27,964 nucleotides of DNA. Source: a virus. Under the pieces are notes generated by a model. It was not told the DNA's origin. It saw nothing but the letters and a program-made list of their open reading frames with translations, and did no database searches. Of the stretch, positions 1 through 8,780 are shown piece by piece. A program made the translations under genes and the position numbers. The first letter of the stretch is position 1, and the number at the start of each line of letters is the position of its first letter. The stretch covers positions 1 through 27,964 of IMG/VR virus record IMGVR_UViG_3300025870_000055. The stretch is one strand, 5' to 3'.

Positions 1-5
1 GCCAT
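1..5 (-). CDS. start of a gene that runs off the left edge
   Basis: An ATG at 5..3 on the minus strand is preceded by an A-rich stretch with an AAAAGG Shine-Dalgarno-like site about ten bases upstream, the same layout as the 196-residue gene before it. Only the start codon and two more bases are inside the window, so the product cannot be named. Its position after two fibre-like genes suggests another tail gene, by inference only. Confidence 0.35.
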
Positions 6-99
6 TGTTTTTTTTTTCCTTTTGTTATATTAATTAATAAATGTTAACCTTTATTTTTTCGGGTCATTTGCCCTAGTTGCAACTATATAGTTTCCTTAG

Positions 100-109
100 T
101 ATAAATATC
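100..109 (-). promoter_or_regulatory. promoter-like motif, 9 of 10 match
   Basis: The minus strand reads GATATTTATA, one base from the TATATTTATA motif found at other gene boundaries here. It lies just after the stop of the 196-residue gene and about 95 bases before the start codon at the left edge. About 117 bases separate the two genes, and I see no strong terminator in that gap. Confidence 0.45.
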
Positions 110-117
110 TATCTTTA

Positions 118-708
118 TTATATTAAACCACCGTCTAAGTTTATTTTTTGTACACCCTCTTGAAAATGAGTAGAACCAGTACTTACATTAATACCACTTG
201 AGTTTAAAAGAACACCATCACCTGCAGTTAGTTCTAATACAACATTTCCACTCGATGCTCCACCAGTAATACCTTCATCAGATGTAAATACAGCGGTGAT
301 ATCACCACCACCTCCTCCACCTCCTCCTCCTTCGAGAGAAGATAAATCTATTGATTGAGATACTCTTATTGAACCAGCTAAGTCTTCACCAAATAAAGTT
401 AATGCACTTGTTGAACTATTAAATGATGCAGATACAAACGAACCACTATTAAATGAGAAAGGAGAAAACGTTACTGAATCTACGAATGTATTTGGTGGGT
501 CTGCTGGTGATACATTTGCTTTATATAATGAACCACTATCTTCTACATATACAATTTGACCATCTGCAAAATAGTTTACTGATTCAGCATTTAAAGAAGT
601 TGAAGTGTAAACTTTAAACGCGCCTTTAATTTTGTCAATATCTGCCAGTACAATATTATTGCTTTGGGCAGTTGATGATAATTGTAATTTTGAACTATAC
701 GATGGCAT
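118..708 (-). CDS. small fibre-like structural protein
   Basis: A 196-residue protein of unknown precise role, probably part of the tail fibre or adhesin apparatus. The N-terminal half has a beta-rich stretch (GQIVYVEDSGSLYKA, about residues 50-64) of a kind seen in phage fibres. A middle segment ending in DLSSLE leads into a run of nine glycines at about 127-135. The rest is Gly/Ser/Thr-rich beta sequence (DITAVFTSDEGITGG). The same DLSSL plus poly-Gly arrangement occurs in the large adhesin just upstream, so the two genes share a module. There is no signal peptide or membrane segment. The start is supported by AAAGGAAAAG upstream. The gene follows the adhesin by 36 bases and probably shares its transcript. 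The structural call is fairly safe; the exact role is not known. Confidence 0.7.
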   Translation of the reverse strand: MPSYSSKLQLSSTAQSNNIVLADIDKIKGAFKVYTSTSLNAESVNYFADGQIVYVEDSGSLYKANVSPADPPNTFVDSVTFSPFSFNSGSFVSASFNSSTSALTLFGEDLAGSIRVSQSIDLSSLEGGGGGGGGGDITAVFTSDEGITGGASSGNVVLELTAGDGVLLNSSGINVSTGSTHFQEGVQKINLDGGLI

Positions 709-744
709 TTTTCTTTTCCTTTATATTAAATATATTATTTTTCA

Positions 745-3700
745 TTATACACCCCCACTTCCACTTTCCGCACTTAATCCTAAATTAAAATTAGTTGAAC
801 TTGCAACTTGGTTTGTTGCTCCAACTACATACCAATTTGTATATCCAAGGTGTGCAGTTGCTAGTGTTATTTGATTGATATCTGATGCTTCTAATGTGTT
901 TGAACCATCAATTGTTGTTCCATCAGTTCCAACTTCCAAAACATACCTTCCATTCGTAGAACCACCATATGAATCGGTTGTAGTTGTTGGTATTCCACCC
1001 ATATCACTTGTAGATGGGAATATTATAATAAAGTGATTACTATTGGTTCTACTTATTACACCACTACTTCCCATTGCTCTTAATACATCATGTACATTTG
1101 CTCCTGTACCTTCTGCTAATTTAGATGCAGTTTGTGTACCACCAAATGAATAGGTAAATGAACTATCACCTAGTACATCATCATTTATTATTTGGTCAAT
1201 AAATCCAATATCACTATATGGTGTTGCTACTGGTGGAGTTGAACTATCTTCACTACTAATACCAATTGAAGTATTATATGTTGAGTTGTTATATCCACTA
1301 TCGTACACATAAACCTTTCCGTAATCTGCAGATGTTGCAACTGTGAAACTTCTACTATTATAATCGGTACTCTTACCAAAGTTATCAGTTACTCTTACAT
1401 TATAATTGTAAGTTGCAGCTGATAAATTACCAGATGCTTGTATTCCAACCGAAGAAGAGTTTGCATTTGTGTACACCAATTGTAATGAACTTGCATCCGT
1501 ACCACTTAGTGATGCTGAGAATGGAGTATCTGATTCTGTATCAGAAATACTCATACTAACCATAGTAGTACCAGTTGTTGCATTATCGGTTTCAAAGTTT
1601 GAAGTTTGATTTGTAAATGTAGCAGTTGGTGCTAGATTAGCAAATACATTCGCAGTTACAGTTCCACTTCCAGCATTACCATATTGGTCTTGGAATCCGA
1701 TTGTTGAAACAATATCATCACCACTTGAAGTAGTTGAACCACTAATATCCAATGCAAGTGATAATTGTCCACTTGTATTTATTGATATTGCCGGATTTGA
1801 TGAAGTCCATGATGAACCTTGTACTGCTTGTGAACCATAGTTTGGTGAATAAGATACACTCATTTGTGATTGGTTACCTGCACCAAATCCACTTGCATCT
1901 CTAATTGCTTCTCCATTTTCTCCTGATTCTATAATGTAAGAAGTTGTATCTCCTCCAAGTGTACCACCATCCGCTGATGCGATTGTTATTGTTTTACTAC
2001 TATATGTTGTTGATTTATCATAGTTATCAGTAACTTTAAGATTGTAATTTAAAGTTCCAGCAGATAAATCTTCATTTGCTCTTATATAAACAGATGATGA
2101 ATTAGAGTTTTGATAATCTAAATTAAGTTTAGATGCATCCGTTCCACTCAATGAAGCAGAATATGGCGTATCCCCTTCTGTATCTGTAATTCCTACAAGA
2201 ACTAAGTTTGTATTTGTTGTTGCTAAATTAGCATTTAAGTTTGATGTTTGATTTGTAAATGTTGCAGTTGGTGCAGCATTTTCTAAAATAGTTACACTTA
2301 AACTATCAGTAGTTTGAGTACCGAATGTATTTGTAAATGTAATTGTTGATGTTAATGAATCTCCACTTTGTTTAGCAGAACCACTTATATCAAATCCTAT
2401 TGATAAATTACCATTTGAATTTATTGCAATTTCTGAATTAGATGATGTCCATGTACCACTTTGATTTGAATTGTAATCTGCTTGTGTTGAACCATAATTT
2501 GTTGTCTTTATAGTTGTACCACTTTGTTCTGATTCTTTTATATAAGGACCAGCAGACCAATTATCTGATATAGTTGCTGCAATATCATCTGAAACTGGTA
2601 CACTAACAACTGAAGCTGATGAGATTGTTTCATTAAACGTATCTCGTATTGTTACTCTATATTGATATTGGTTAATTAAATCAGAATTTAAATGAACTCC
2701 TGTTTTTCTTGTTATATTACCACTTGAATCCATGTTGAATGGATTTTCATGTGGGTCAGTTGCTTGTGATGTTCCACCATATGAACCACTCGCTACAACT
2801 GAACCATCTAGTATTAGTTTATGTAAATTAAAAGATACAAATGATATTGAATCACTTTCATTATCAGTTGCAGATATATTACCAGCTGATGCTCCATTTG
2901 ATGAATTTTCATTTAGTCCAGTTACTTGTTGATTACTTAACGTTGGTGCTAAGTTATCAGTTACATTTATGGTAATTGGTAAGAAAGTTCTTGAATCGGA
3001 ATCTTCACCACTTTCATAATGTGCATCCGAAGCAGTTATACTAAATGTATAAGTTGTTTGTTGTTCATAATCTAATGAACCAGTATTTTGTCTAATATCA
3101 ACATAAGTTGAATATTTTGTTATATCGAAATGATTATTATCAATCGATGATGAGGTGATAGTGATTGCATCACCTTCCGTATCTGTAAAGAATACTCTTT
3201 TTACCAAAGTATTATTTGTAGAGTTTTCATTTAAGTTAGAAGTTACAGAAGTAATAATATTTCCACCAGTTGAACCTTCTCTAAACTTAGGTGATTCATT
3301 TGGTGTTACAAATATCGTAATATCCTTTTCAACAATCGCATTAAATGTATCTGTTGCAGTTGCAGTAAATGTATGTCCATGTACTCCACCTACTGAATCA
3401 GTATTGAATGATGATGATACTGCTAAAGCATTTAAAGTTAGAACACCATTTGATGCTACTCTAACTAAATCATCAGTATAAGATGAAGCAGTTCCGAATG
3501 TAAGTGATTGTCCTTCAGCATCTGTTCCTGCAATAGTTACAATTGTTGAACCATTTGATGTATATTCTTCTATTGTTTGATTACCTGTTGTTATAGTTGG
3601 AGTAGTGTTAGGGAAGAATACTTTAGTTATAAATTCTTCAACCGAACCACTTGTACCAAAGTTAGTGTTATAAACACCACTTGGTAAATCTGTATTGGAT

Positions 3701-6384
3701 ACTACTCTATTTCCATTATATGTTAATTGAGCTGAACTACTTACGATTCCACTACCATCAGTAACTTGAGATGAACCACTAATTACACTAGTTCCATCAA
3801 GTGTTCTCAATACTGAACCGCTAATTACTCCACTGCCATCTAAATTCCTTAATACAGAACCACTAATTACACCTGTTCCATCTAAGTTTCTTAATACACT
3901 TCCACTAATTACACCAGTTCCATCTAAAGTTGTGATTACTGAACCACTAACTATATTAGTTCCATCAAATGTTCTAATAACAGAACCACTAACTATATTA
4001 GTTCCATCCGTTGAGAATGATTCTGATATAAATCCTAGTCCAGTAATTTGAGATGAACCACTAATTACATTAGTTCCATCTAAAGTTCTTAATACCGAAC
4101 CACTAACTACATCAGTTCCACCTAAAGTTGTGAGTACACTTCCACTAACTATATTACTACCATCGGTAACTTGTGCTGAACTAGATACTAACCCACTTGG
4201 TACATTTGTTAGTTGAGTAAAATCACTTGTTCCACCACCACTACCAAATCCACTTGAAGCGGCTGAAGCTGAAATATAAGAATCAGTAATTATTGAGGTT
4301 ATCTGTGTTGAACCACTTACTACTCCTGCTGGTAAACCCGCGGATATATCAGTTGATATTACCCAATATCCATCATAATAGATATAAAGATTGCCATCAT
4401 TAGATTTCCACCATAAATCTCCTTGTGATGGAGAACTAGGTGCTGAATCAGAAACAGTTACACTTGCACTACCACCACTTGCTGAAGAAGATATTTCAAA
4501 ATTATCTCCAACTTGGTTTATTGTAATGTTTGTACCTGCAACTAATGAACCACTAAATATACCTGTTTCATCAAATGTTCTAATTACAGAACCACTTACG
4601 ATATTACTACCATCTGTGATTTGTGATGAACCACTAATTACTCCACTTGGAAGTTGTGATATTATAGAACCACTTAAAACTTCCTCAGTATTTAATTTTG
4701 TTTTTATAGATACATCAATAGAAGAAGTAAATGTTTCAATTGAATCTAATCGTTGTCTACTTGATGTATAATGATTTGCAAATGCAGTATCGTTTGTTGT
4801 ATCAGTTGAATTAACTAAATCTACAATTTCTACGAATTGGTCATAATCTGCATTAGCACCACTTAATATATTATCTATTCTTGATTTTTCTGTGAGGATT
4901 CTTGAATCTACTGAAGAACTATACGAACCACTAACTAATCCACTAGGAAGCTGTGATACCAATGAACCACTTAAGATTCCACTACCATCAGTAAGTTGTG
5001 TTGAACCACTAACTACACCACTTGGTAATTGAGATAGTATTGAACCACTAATTACACCAGTTCCATCTAAGTTTCTTAGTACTGAACCACTAATTACTCC
5101 TGTTCCATCAAATGTTCTAATAACAGAACCACTAACTATATTACTACCATCAGTAATTTGAGATGAACCACTTATAGTACCACTTGGTAAAGAACTAATA
5201 ACTTGAGTAGAACCACTAATTGTCCCTGCTGGAACCGAACCACCTCCTCCACTTGGTAATGTTACTGTATTACCAGTTGAGATTGTAAGTTGGTCTCCAC
5301 TTATAGAAAGTGTTTGTGAATCTGTTTCTGATGTTAGGTAAGATGAAGTTGCTGCCGATAAAGCATCTACTTCAGATTGAATGGATGATGTAAATGTATT
5401 AAGTGATGTTATATCAGTTTTTGAACCACTTAAAACATTAGTTCCATCGAGTGTTCTTAATACTGAACCACTAACTACACCAGTTCCATCTAAATTTCTT
5501 AATACTGAACCACTAATTACGTTAGTTCCATCTAAATTTCGTAATACCGAACCACTTATTACACCAGTTCCATCAAGTGTTCTTAAAACACTTCCACTAA
5601 CTACATTAGTTCCATCTAAAGTTGTGATTACAGAACCACTTACTACATTAGTTCCATCGAGTGTTCTTAATACTGAACCACTAACGATTCCACTTGGTTT
5701 ATTTATAAGATTTGAGTAATCCAATGAACCTACGAATGAAGTTGCAGTAATAGAACCAGTTACATCTAAATCTGCACTTACTTTATACTTACCACCTTCA
5801 GTAGTCCATATAGAAGAACCACCACCTCCACCACCTCCTCCGAGGGATGATAGGTCAACAGTATTTCCTTCTGATATAGTTAATTCTTTAGAAGCTTGAT
5901 TAAATGTAAGAGTTTGGTCATCTGTATCGGTGATATTTCCGATTGATGTAGCAATTGATGAACTAAACGCAGAGAATCCACTTGTTTGAGTTATGGAAAC
6001 TTGAGAAGAACCACTAACGATTCCACTTGGTAAATAATTTAATATTGAGCCACTTAAAACACTAGTTCCATCCAAATTCCTTAACACAGAACCACTAATT
6101 ACACCTGTTCCGTCTAAAGTTCTTAGTACAGAACCACTTACGATATTACTACCATCTGTAATTTGTGTTGAACCACTTATTATAGTTGGTAATGATACGA
6201 GTGAACTAAATGGTATATTAGTAAGTGAGTTTCCATCTCCTTGAAATGAACCAGTAAATGAACCACTAACACCAGATGCTTCAGATAGGTTAACTAACCC
6301 ACCACCTGCTACTGTAAAATCTCCTTCGATTACCGATGCAGTTACTACACCTTGTATCTGTTTACTTTGAATTAATGTTGCCAT
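745..6384 (-). CDS. giant repetitive tail fibre/adhesin with cadherin-like domains
   Basis: A 1879-residue protein, by far the longest complete gene here, most likely a tail fibre or receptor-binding adhesin. Residues 1 to about 900 carry SGSVLRTLDGTGVI-type 14-residue repeats in several blocks, separated by SGSSQITDGS motifs, Gly-rich linkers (eight glycines near 180) and a GDLWWKSNDGNLYIYYDGYW module near 700, typical of phage fibres. Residues about 930-1700 are beta domains with cadherin-like signatures: LNENS, DTEGD, LDYE and VTDNLAP. Within this part two composite units of about 190 residues are duplicated. The last 200 residues (from DYGKVYVYDSGY) form a distinct, non-repetitive tip, the likely receptor-contact domain. 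No signal peptide is visible. The gene starts one base after the stop of the 121-residue gene, suggesting translational coupling. Host receptor specificity cannot be read from the sequence. Confidence 0.85.
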   Translation of the reverse strand: MATLIQSKQIQGVVTASVIEGDFTVAGGGLVNLSEASGVSGSFTGSFQGDGNSLTNIPFSSLVSLPTIISGSTQITDGSNIVSGSVLRTLDGTGVISGSVLRNLDGTSVLSGSILNYLPSGIVSGSSQVSITQTSGFSAFSSSIATSIGNITDTDDQTLTFNQASKELTISEGNTVDLSSLGGGGGGGGSSIWTTEGGKYKVSADLDVTGSITATSFVGSLDYSNLINKPSGIVSGSVLRTLDGTNVVSGSVITTLDGTNVVSGSVLRTLDGTGVISGSVLRNLDGTNVISGSVLRNLDGTGVVSGSVLRTLDGTNVLSGSKTDITSLNTFTSSIQSEVDALSAATSSYLTSETDSQTLSISGDQLTISTGNTVTLPSGGGGSVPAGTISGSTQVISSLPSGTISGSSQITDGSNIVSGSVIRTFDGTGVISGSVLRNLDGTGVISGSILSQLPSGVVSGSTQLTDGSGILSGSLVSQLPSGLVSGSYSSSVDSRILTEKSRIDNILSGANADYDQFVEIVDLVNSTDTTNDTAFANHYTSSRQRLDSIETFTSSIDVSIKTKLNTEEVLSGSIISQLPSGVISGSSQITDGSNIVSGSVIRTFDETGIFSGSLVAGTNITINQVGDNFEISSSASGGSASVTVSDSAPSSPSQGDLWWKSNDGNLYIYYDGYWVISTDISAGLPAGVVSGSTQITSIITDSYISASAASSGFGSGGGTSDFTQLTNVPSGLVSSSAQVTDGSNIVSGSVLTTLGGTDVVSGSVLRTLDGTNVISGSSQITGLGFISESFSTDGTNIVSGSVIRTFDGTNIVSGSVITTLDGTGVISGSVLRNLDGTGVISGSVLRNLDGSGVISGSVLRTLDGTSVISGSSQVTDGSGIVSSSAQLTYNGNRVVSNTDLPSGVYNTNFGTSGSVEEFITKVFFPNTTPTITTGNQTIEEYTSNGSTIVTIAGTDAEGQSLTFGTASSYTDDLVRVASNGVLTLNALAVSSSFNTDSVGGVHGHTFTATATDTFNAIVEKDITIFVTPNESPKFREGSTGGNIITSVTSNLNENSTNNTLVKRVFFTDTEGDAITITSSSIDNNHFDITKYSTYVDIRQNTGSLDYEQQTTYTFSITASDAHYESGEDSDSRTFLPITINVTDNLAPTLSNQQVTGLNENSSNGASAGNISATDNESDSISFVSFNLHKLILDGSVVASGSYGGTSQATDPHENPFNMDSSGNITRKTGVHLNSDLINQYQYRVTIRDTFNETISSASVVSVPVSDDIAATISDNWSAGPYIKESEQSGTTIKTTNYGSTQADYNSNQSGTWTSSNSEIAINSNGNLSIGFDISGSAKQSGDSLTSTITFTNTFGTQTTDSLSVTILENAAPTATFTNQTSNLNANLATTNTNLVLVGITDTEGDTPYSASLSGTDASKLNLDYQNSNSSSVYIRANEDLSAGTLNYNLKVTDNYDKSTTYSSKTITIASADGGTLGGDTTSYIIESGENGEAIRDASGFGAGNQSQMSVSYSPNYGSQAVQGSSWTSSNPAISINTSGQLSLALDISGSTTSSGDDIVSTIGFQDQYGNAGSGTVTANVFANLAPTATFTNQTSNFETDNATTGTTMVSMSISDTESDTPFSASLSGTDASSLQLVYTNANSSSVGIQASGNLSAATYNYNVRVTDNFGKSTDYNSRSFTVATSADYGKVYVYDSGYNNSTYNTSIGISSEDSSTPPVATPYSDIGFIDQIINDDVLGDSSFTYSFGGTQTASKLAEGTGANVHDVLRAMGSSGVISRTNSNHFIIIFPSTSDMGGIPTTTTDSYGGSTNGRYVLEVGTDGTTIDGSNTLEASDINQITLATAHLGYTNWYVVGATNQVASSTNFNLGLSAESGSGGV
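1325..1905 (-). repeat. second copy of a composite beta-domain repeat in the adhesin
   Basis: This stretch encodes a WTSSNPAISINTSGQLSLAL block followed by NLAPTATFTNQTSN and SASLSGTDASSLQL. It matches, block by block, the unit encoded at about 1965-2560. The pair looks like an internal duplication of two adjacent beta domains that has since diverged. Boundaries are approximate. Confidence 0.6.
1965..2560 (-). repeat. first copy of a composite beta-domain repeat in the adhesin
   Basis: This encodes WTSSNSEIAINSNGNLSIGF, then NAAPTATFTNQTSN and SASLSGTDASKLNL, parallel to the unit at about 1325-1905. Shared phrases appear in the same order, which supports duplication rather than chance similarity. 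Boundaries are approximate. Confidence 0.6.
3768..4165 (-). repeat. tandem 42-base repeats (14-residue units), block 1
   Basis: The coding strand repeats units translating to SGSV(L/I)(R/T)(T/N)(L/F)DGT(G/N/S)V(I/V). About seven units are present, interrupted once by an SGSSQITGLGF segment. Units differ mostly at third codon positions and at a few residues, so they look old rather than freshly amplified. Confidence 0.75.
5426..5690 (-). repeat. tandem 42-base repeats (14-residue units), block 2
   Basis: Six consecutive 14-residue units of the SGSVLRTLDGTNVV type are encoded without interruption, the most regular stretch of the adhesin. Related single or paired units also occur near 4560-4610, 5040-5150 and 6040-6150. 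Confidence 0.8.
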
Positions 6385-6385
6385 A

Positions 6386-6751
6386 TTATCTGCTCACTAT
6401 CTTTCCTTTTACTGAGAAATCTGTATATACAACTAGCTCTGGGGCTAATGTAATATTTTCAGTAAAATTAATTACTATATCTGTTTCATTTTGTGTAACC
6501 GAGTAACTACTTGATGGTTTTTTAATTCCAGTCAAATAAACATCAACATAATCTGCCGATGCATCTACTTTTATCTCTTCAAAAACAAATCTTTTATTAG
6601 AAAGAGTAACAGTAAATAAATTACCACTCAAACTAATAGAATCTGGAATGTGTGTAAAAATAGATGTATCACTTATTACCTCGTTTACCAATTCTCTAAA
6701 TCTTTGTTTATCATCAAAGGGAGTTACAATATTTGGTTTCTTTTTACTCAT
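6386..6751 (-). CDS. small structural protein with a gp15-tail-like beta module
   Basis: A 121-residue protein of unknown function. Its second half (about 68-121) has the pattern VDVYLTGIKKPSSSYSVTQ, a hydrophobic strand, then a C-terminal VKGKI. It lines up with the C-termini of the two preceding genes (109 and 377 residues). Modules of the form VYLNG..L...YT..... are common in phage head and tail surface proteins. The start overlaps the end of the preceding gene as ATGA, so translation is likely coupled. Between the gp15-like gene and the adhesin, it may be a tail or baseplate connector or decoration protein, by inference. Confidence 0.65.
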   Translation of the reverse strand: MSKKKPNIVTPFDDKQRFRELVNEVISDTSIFTHIPDSISLSGNLFTVTLSNKRFVFEEIKVDASADYVDVYLTGIKKPSSSYSVTQNETDIVINFTENITLAPELVVYTDFSVKGKIVSR

Positions 6752-7077
6752 ACTGATTCAATATCTCCTTCAACTTTAATATCATCATCACTTTCCAAAT
6801 TAAATGGAAAATTTTCTTTTATAAATTTAACTAAAAAGTCATTATCTTTCTGCTCAGTTATATAATCTCGTTCCAATATAAACTGACCATTTATAAATAT
6901 ATCAAACCTTGAGTGTTCTTTCCTATTTTTGTGTAATTTTATATTTAAATCTTTCATTTTTACATTAGGGACTTTCCATATAAAATATTTTGGATGACGA
7001 GAATTAACTTCTTCAAGTTTAAATTCATTAAACTCGTGTACTTGTTCTAATATTTTTTTTAAATCCTTGATAGCCAT
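6748..7077 (-). CDS. small structural protein, paralogous C-terminal module
   Basis: A 109-residue protein of unknown function. The N-terminal 30 residues are helical and charged. The C-terminal half contains FDIFINGQFILERDYITEQ followed by a strand and VEGDIESV at the end. This parallels FRVYINGVLIPYSKYNY in the 377-residue protein and VDVYLTGIKKPSSSY in the 121-residue protein. Its ATG overlaps the upstream stop (TAATG), and its own stop overlaps the next start, so it sits in a tightly coupled run. It is probably a virion component near the tail-head junction or baseplate. That placement is inferred from context only. Confidence 0.6.
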   Translation of the reverse strand: MAIKDLKKILEQVHEFNEFKLEEVNSRHPKYFIWKVPNVKMKDLNIKLHKNRKEHSRFDIFINGQFILERDYITEQKDNDFLVKFIKENFPFNLESDDDIKVEGDIESV

Positions 7078-8210
7078 TATAGTTCTAAAAATTTACCAGT
7101 TATACCAAATTCATCACCACTTTCGAGTATATAACCCAATTCAGTTGCAGTTGCAACTAGTCTACCATCACCATCTAGGGAACCTGTTCCAAAGTTAAAC
7201 GTAATTTCATTTGAAGTTTTCTGAGATGTATAATTATACTTGCTATATGGTATAAGCACACCATTAATATAAACTCTAAACCAATCATCTACATCAAATA
7301 CCCCAACAAGTTGAGGTGGAAGTACTGGTAATTCTACATTAGTTAATTTTACGGAATCTGCATCTATAAAAGTTGCATCTTGACTTCCTCTGATTGACAT
7401 GAAATCAATTACATCAGCATATTCAGAATCTAATGATTGTTGTCCCATATTTAGAGATTTTCCTGTTAAATCAGTTTCCGTACCGAAAACAACCTTTTTA
7501 GGTCCTATTACTTTTTTATGAGTACGTTCATTATCAAATTGTTCTGGTAAAAGATATGCATTAACCATCATTGTGAATGTTGTACGAACAATTCGTTGTG
7601 TTCCTTCACCAACTTCAGTTGTATTATCAAATGAATCTATTTTTGTTCTAAATTTAAATCCACCCTTATCTCCCCAATACTCATCTGTTGCATATTGAAA
7701 TGCTTCAACGATTTTATTCATGTGTTCTGTAAAATCAGTCCATATTATTACTTCATATGATACAGTAACATAATCAGGCATTACTATATCGTAGAAATTA
7801 ACTGGTTTTTCAGTTCGAGTTATTGCAGAAAATCTATCATATCTATGTTTCTTTGAATATCGAGATACTGCTGAATAAGATACATGGCGATTCATTGTAG
7901 ATGCCAAAGTATCATCTCTTGCAACAGAGTTTCTTTTAAACATTACTAATGGAATTTGAATCATTCCATTCTTATCTCTAAGATATCCATCCTTTTGTAC
8001 AGATTTCCATCTTTCGGGATTACCATATACAACAGGTATCTTTTGTTTCTCTTCAAATATTTCAACAGTAGGTAAAATAGTATCTATCATGTGTTCAGCT
8101 ATTGCCATATCCACATCATATAACTTTACACCTCTCCCAGTCTCAATACTTTCTGTTTTATATTGAGTTGCTCTGTTCTTATTGATATTTTTTAATGGGT
8201 CTATTGCCAT
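7077..8210 (-). CDS. gp15: gp15-like tail sheath terminator
   Basis: A 377-residue protein resembling the T4 gp15 group, which caps the tail tube and sheath and docks on the neck. The supporting stretch runs from about residue 56, KIPVVYGNPERWKSV, through IPLVMFKRN near 86, to YDIVMPDYVTVSYEVIIWTD near 140-160 and an NKIVEAFQY segment. Proteins of this group pair a PVxYG...W segment with a membrane-free alpha/beta body. T4 gp15 is about 270 residues, so the roughly 70 C-terminal residues here (VYINGVLIPYSKYNY onward) look like an added beta module, and related modules follow in the next two genes. The order after gp13 and gp14 matches T4 (13-14-15). No Shine-Dalgarno site is visible and the gene starts two bases after its neighbour. 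Assignment is from recognition of the family pattern. Confidence 0.6.
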   Translation of the reverse strand: MAIDPLKNINKNRATQYKTESIETGRGVKLYDVDMAIAEHMIDTILPTVEIFEEKQKIPVVYGNPERWKSVQKDGYLRDKNGMIQIPLVMFKRNSVARDDTLASTMNRHVSYSAVSRYSKKHRYDRFSAITRTEKPVNFYDIVMPDYVTVSYEVIIWTDFTEHMNKIVEAFQYATDEYWGDKGGFKFRTKIDSFDNTTEVGEGTQRIVRTTFTMMVNAYLLPEQFDNERTHKKVIGPKKVVFGTETDLTGKSLNMGQQSLDSEYADVIDFMSIRGSQDATFIDADSVKLTNVELPVLPPQLVGVFDVDDWFRVYINGVLIPYSKYNYTSQKTSNEITFNFGTGSLDGDGRLVATATELGYILESGDEFGITGKFLEL

Positions 8211-8212
8211 AA

Positions 8213-8776
8213 TTAACTATATATCCTATCATCTATTTGTATTTGACTTCTTCTCACCATTAATGCAGATGCAATCAATACATTACTAGCATCTTCAAAT
8301 GTATTTGAATTTTTATCGTATATTTCCGGTGAACCACCAATCCATTGAGGTTCTTTTACATTATCTATTTCATAATAGATAGTATCATATAAAATTACAT
8401 CACCAATCTCTGGATATCCAACTGTGGTGTTTTGGATTGCTTCGGTTGGTACTAATGTACCATTTACATCCCTAACTTTTGGAACTGCATAAGAAGTATC
8501 TCTAATTCTCTGTCTATTGAATCTAAATTCAACTAAACCTTGTTTATCTGGTCCGAATCCTTCATAAGTAACATTAATTGGCTCTCTATCTACGATTGCC
8601 ATCATAGTTGAAGGTGCTCTCCATACCTTACCTAAAGATTCTCCGTATAGATTTGTTTTAGTTTCACCAACAGATACCTTAAACAAGGTTACCGCTTGCT
8701 CTACAACATAATCCACCACTTCTTCTGAAATAGTTTTTATGAAATCCAAATCTCGTGAGTTAAAAAACTTTGGCAT
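8213..8776 (-). CDS. gp14: gp14-like neck protein
   Basis: A 187-residue protein resembling the T4 gp14 neck or head-completion group, which closes the portal vertex after packaging and joins head to tail. Visible signs are an N-terminal FNSRDLDFIKTISEE segment, LYGES near 44, FGPDKQGLVEFRFNR near 73-88 and IGDVILYDTIYYEIDNVKEP near 125-144. The last has a beta layout seen in head-closure proteins. It is shorter than T4 gp14 (256 residues). It lies four bases after the gp13-like gene, which supports a neck role. The start is preceded by AGGAT. Confidence 0.65.
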   Translation of the reverse strand: MPKFFNSRDLDFIKTISEEVVDYVVEQAVTLFKVSVGETKTNLYGESLGKVWRAPSTMMAIVDREPINVTYEGFGPDKQGLVEFRFNRQRIRDTSYAVPKVRDVNGTLVPTEAIQNTTVGYPEIGDVILYDTIYYEIDNVKEPQWIGGSPEIYDKNSNTFEDASNVLIASALMVRRSQIQIDDRIYS

Positions 8777-8780
8777 AACG

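Noticed and set aside
61-80. GGGCAAATGACCC near the left edge as a terminator
   Set aside because: Only three G-C pairs can form around a long loop, and the following A-rich stretch is on the wrong strand sense for a T-run.
100-107. TATAAATA on the plus strand as T4-type late promoters for rightward genes
   Set aside because: No rightward gene exists anywhere in the window. The copies instead line up ahead of leftward genes, so a coding-strand reading is preferred, though antisense transcripts remain possible.
3155-5719. Several plus-strand frames of 100-126 residues within the adhesin gene
   Set aside because: They are shadows of the repetitive adhesin: the repeats give recurring Val/Pro/Leu/Thr strings with no recognisable domain, and the opposite strand has a continuous 1879-residue frame.
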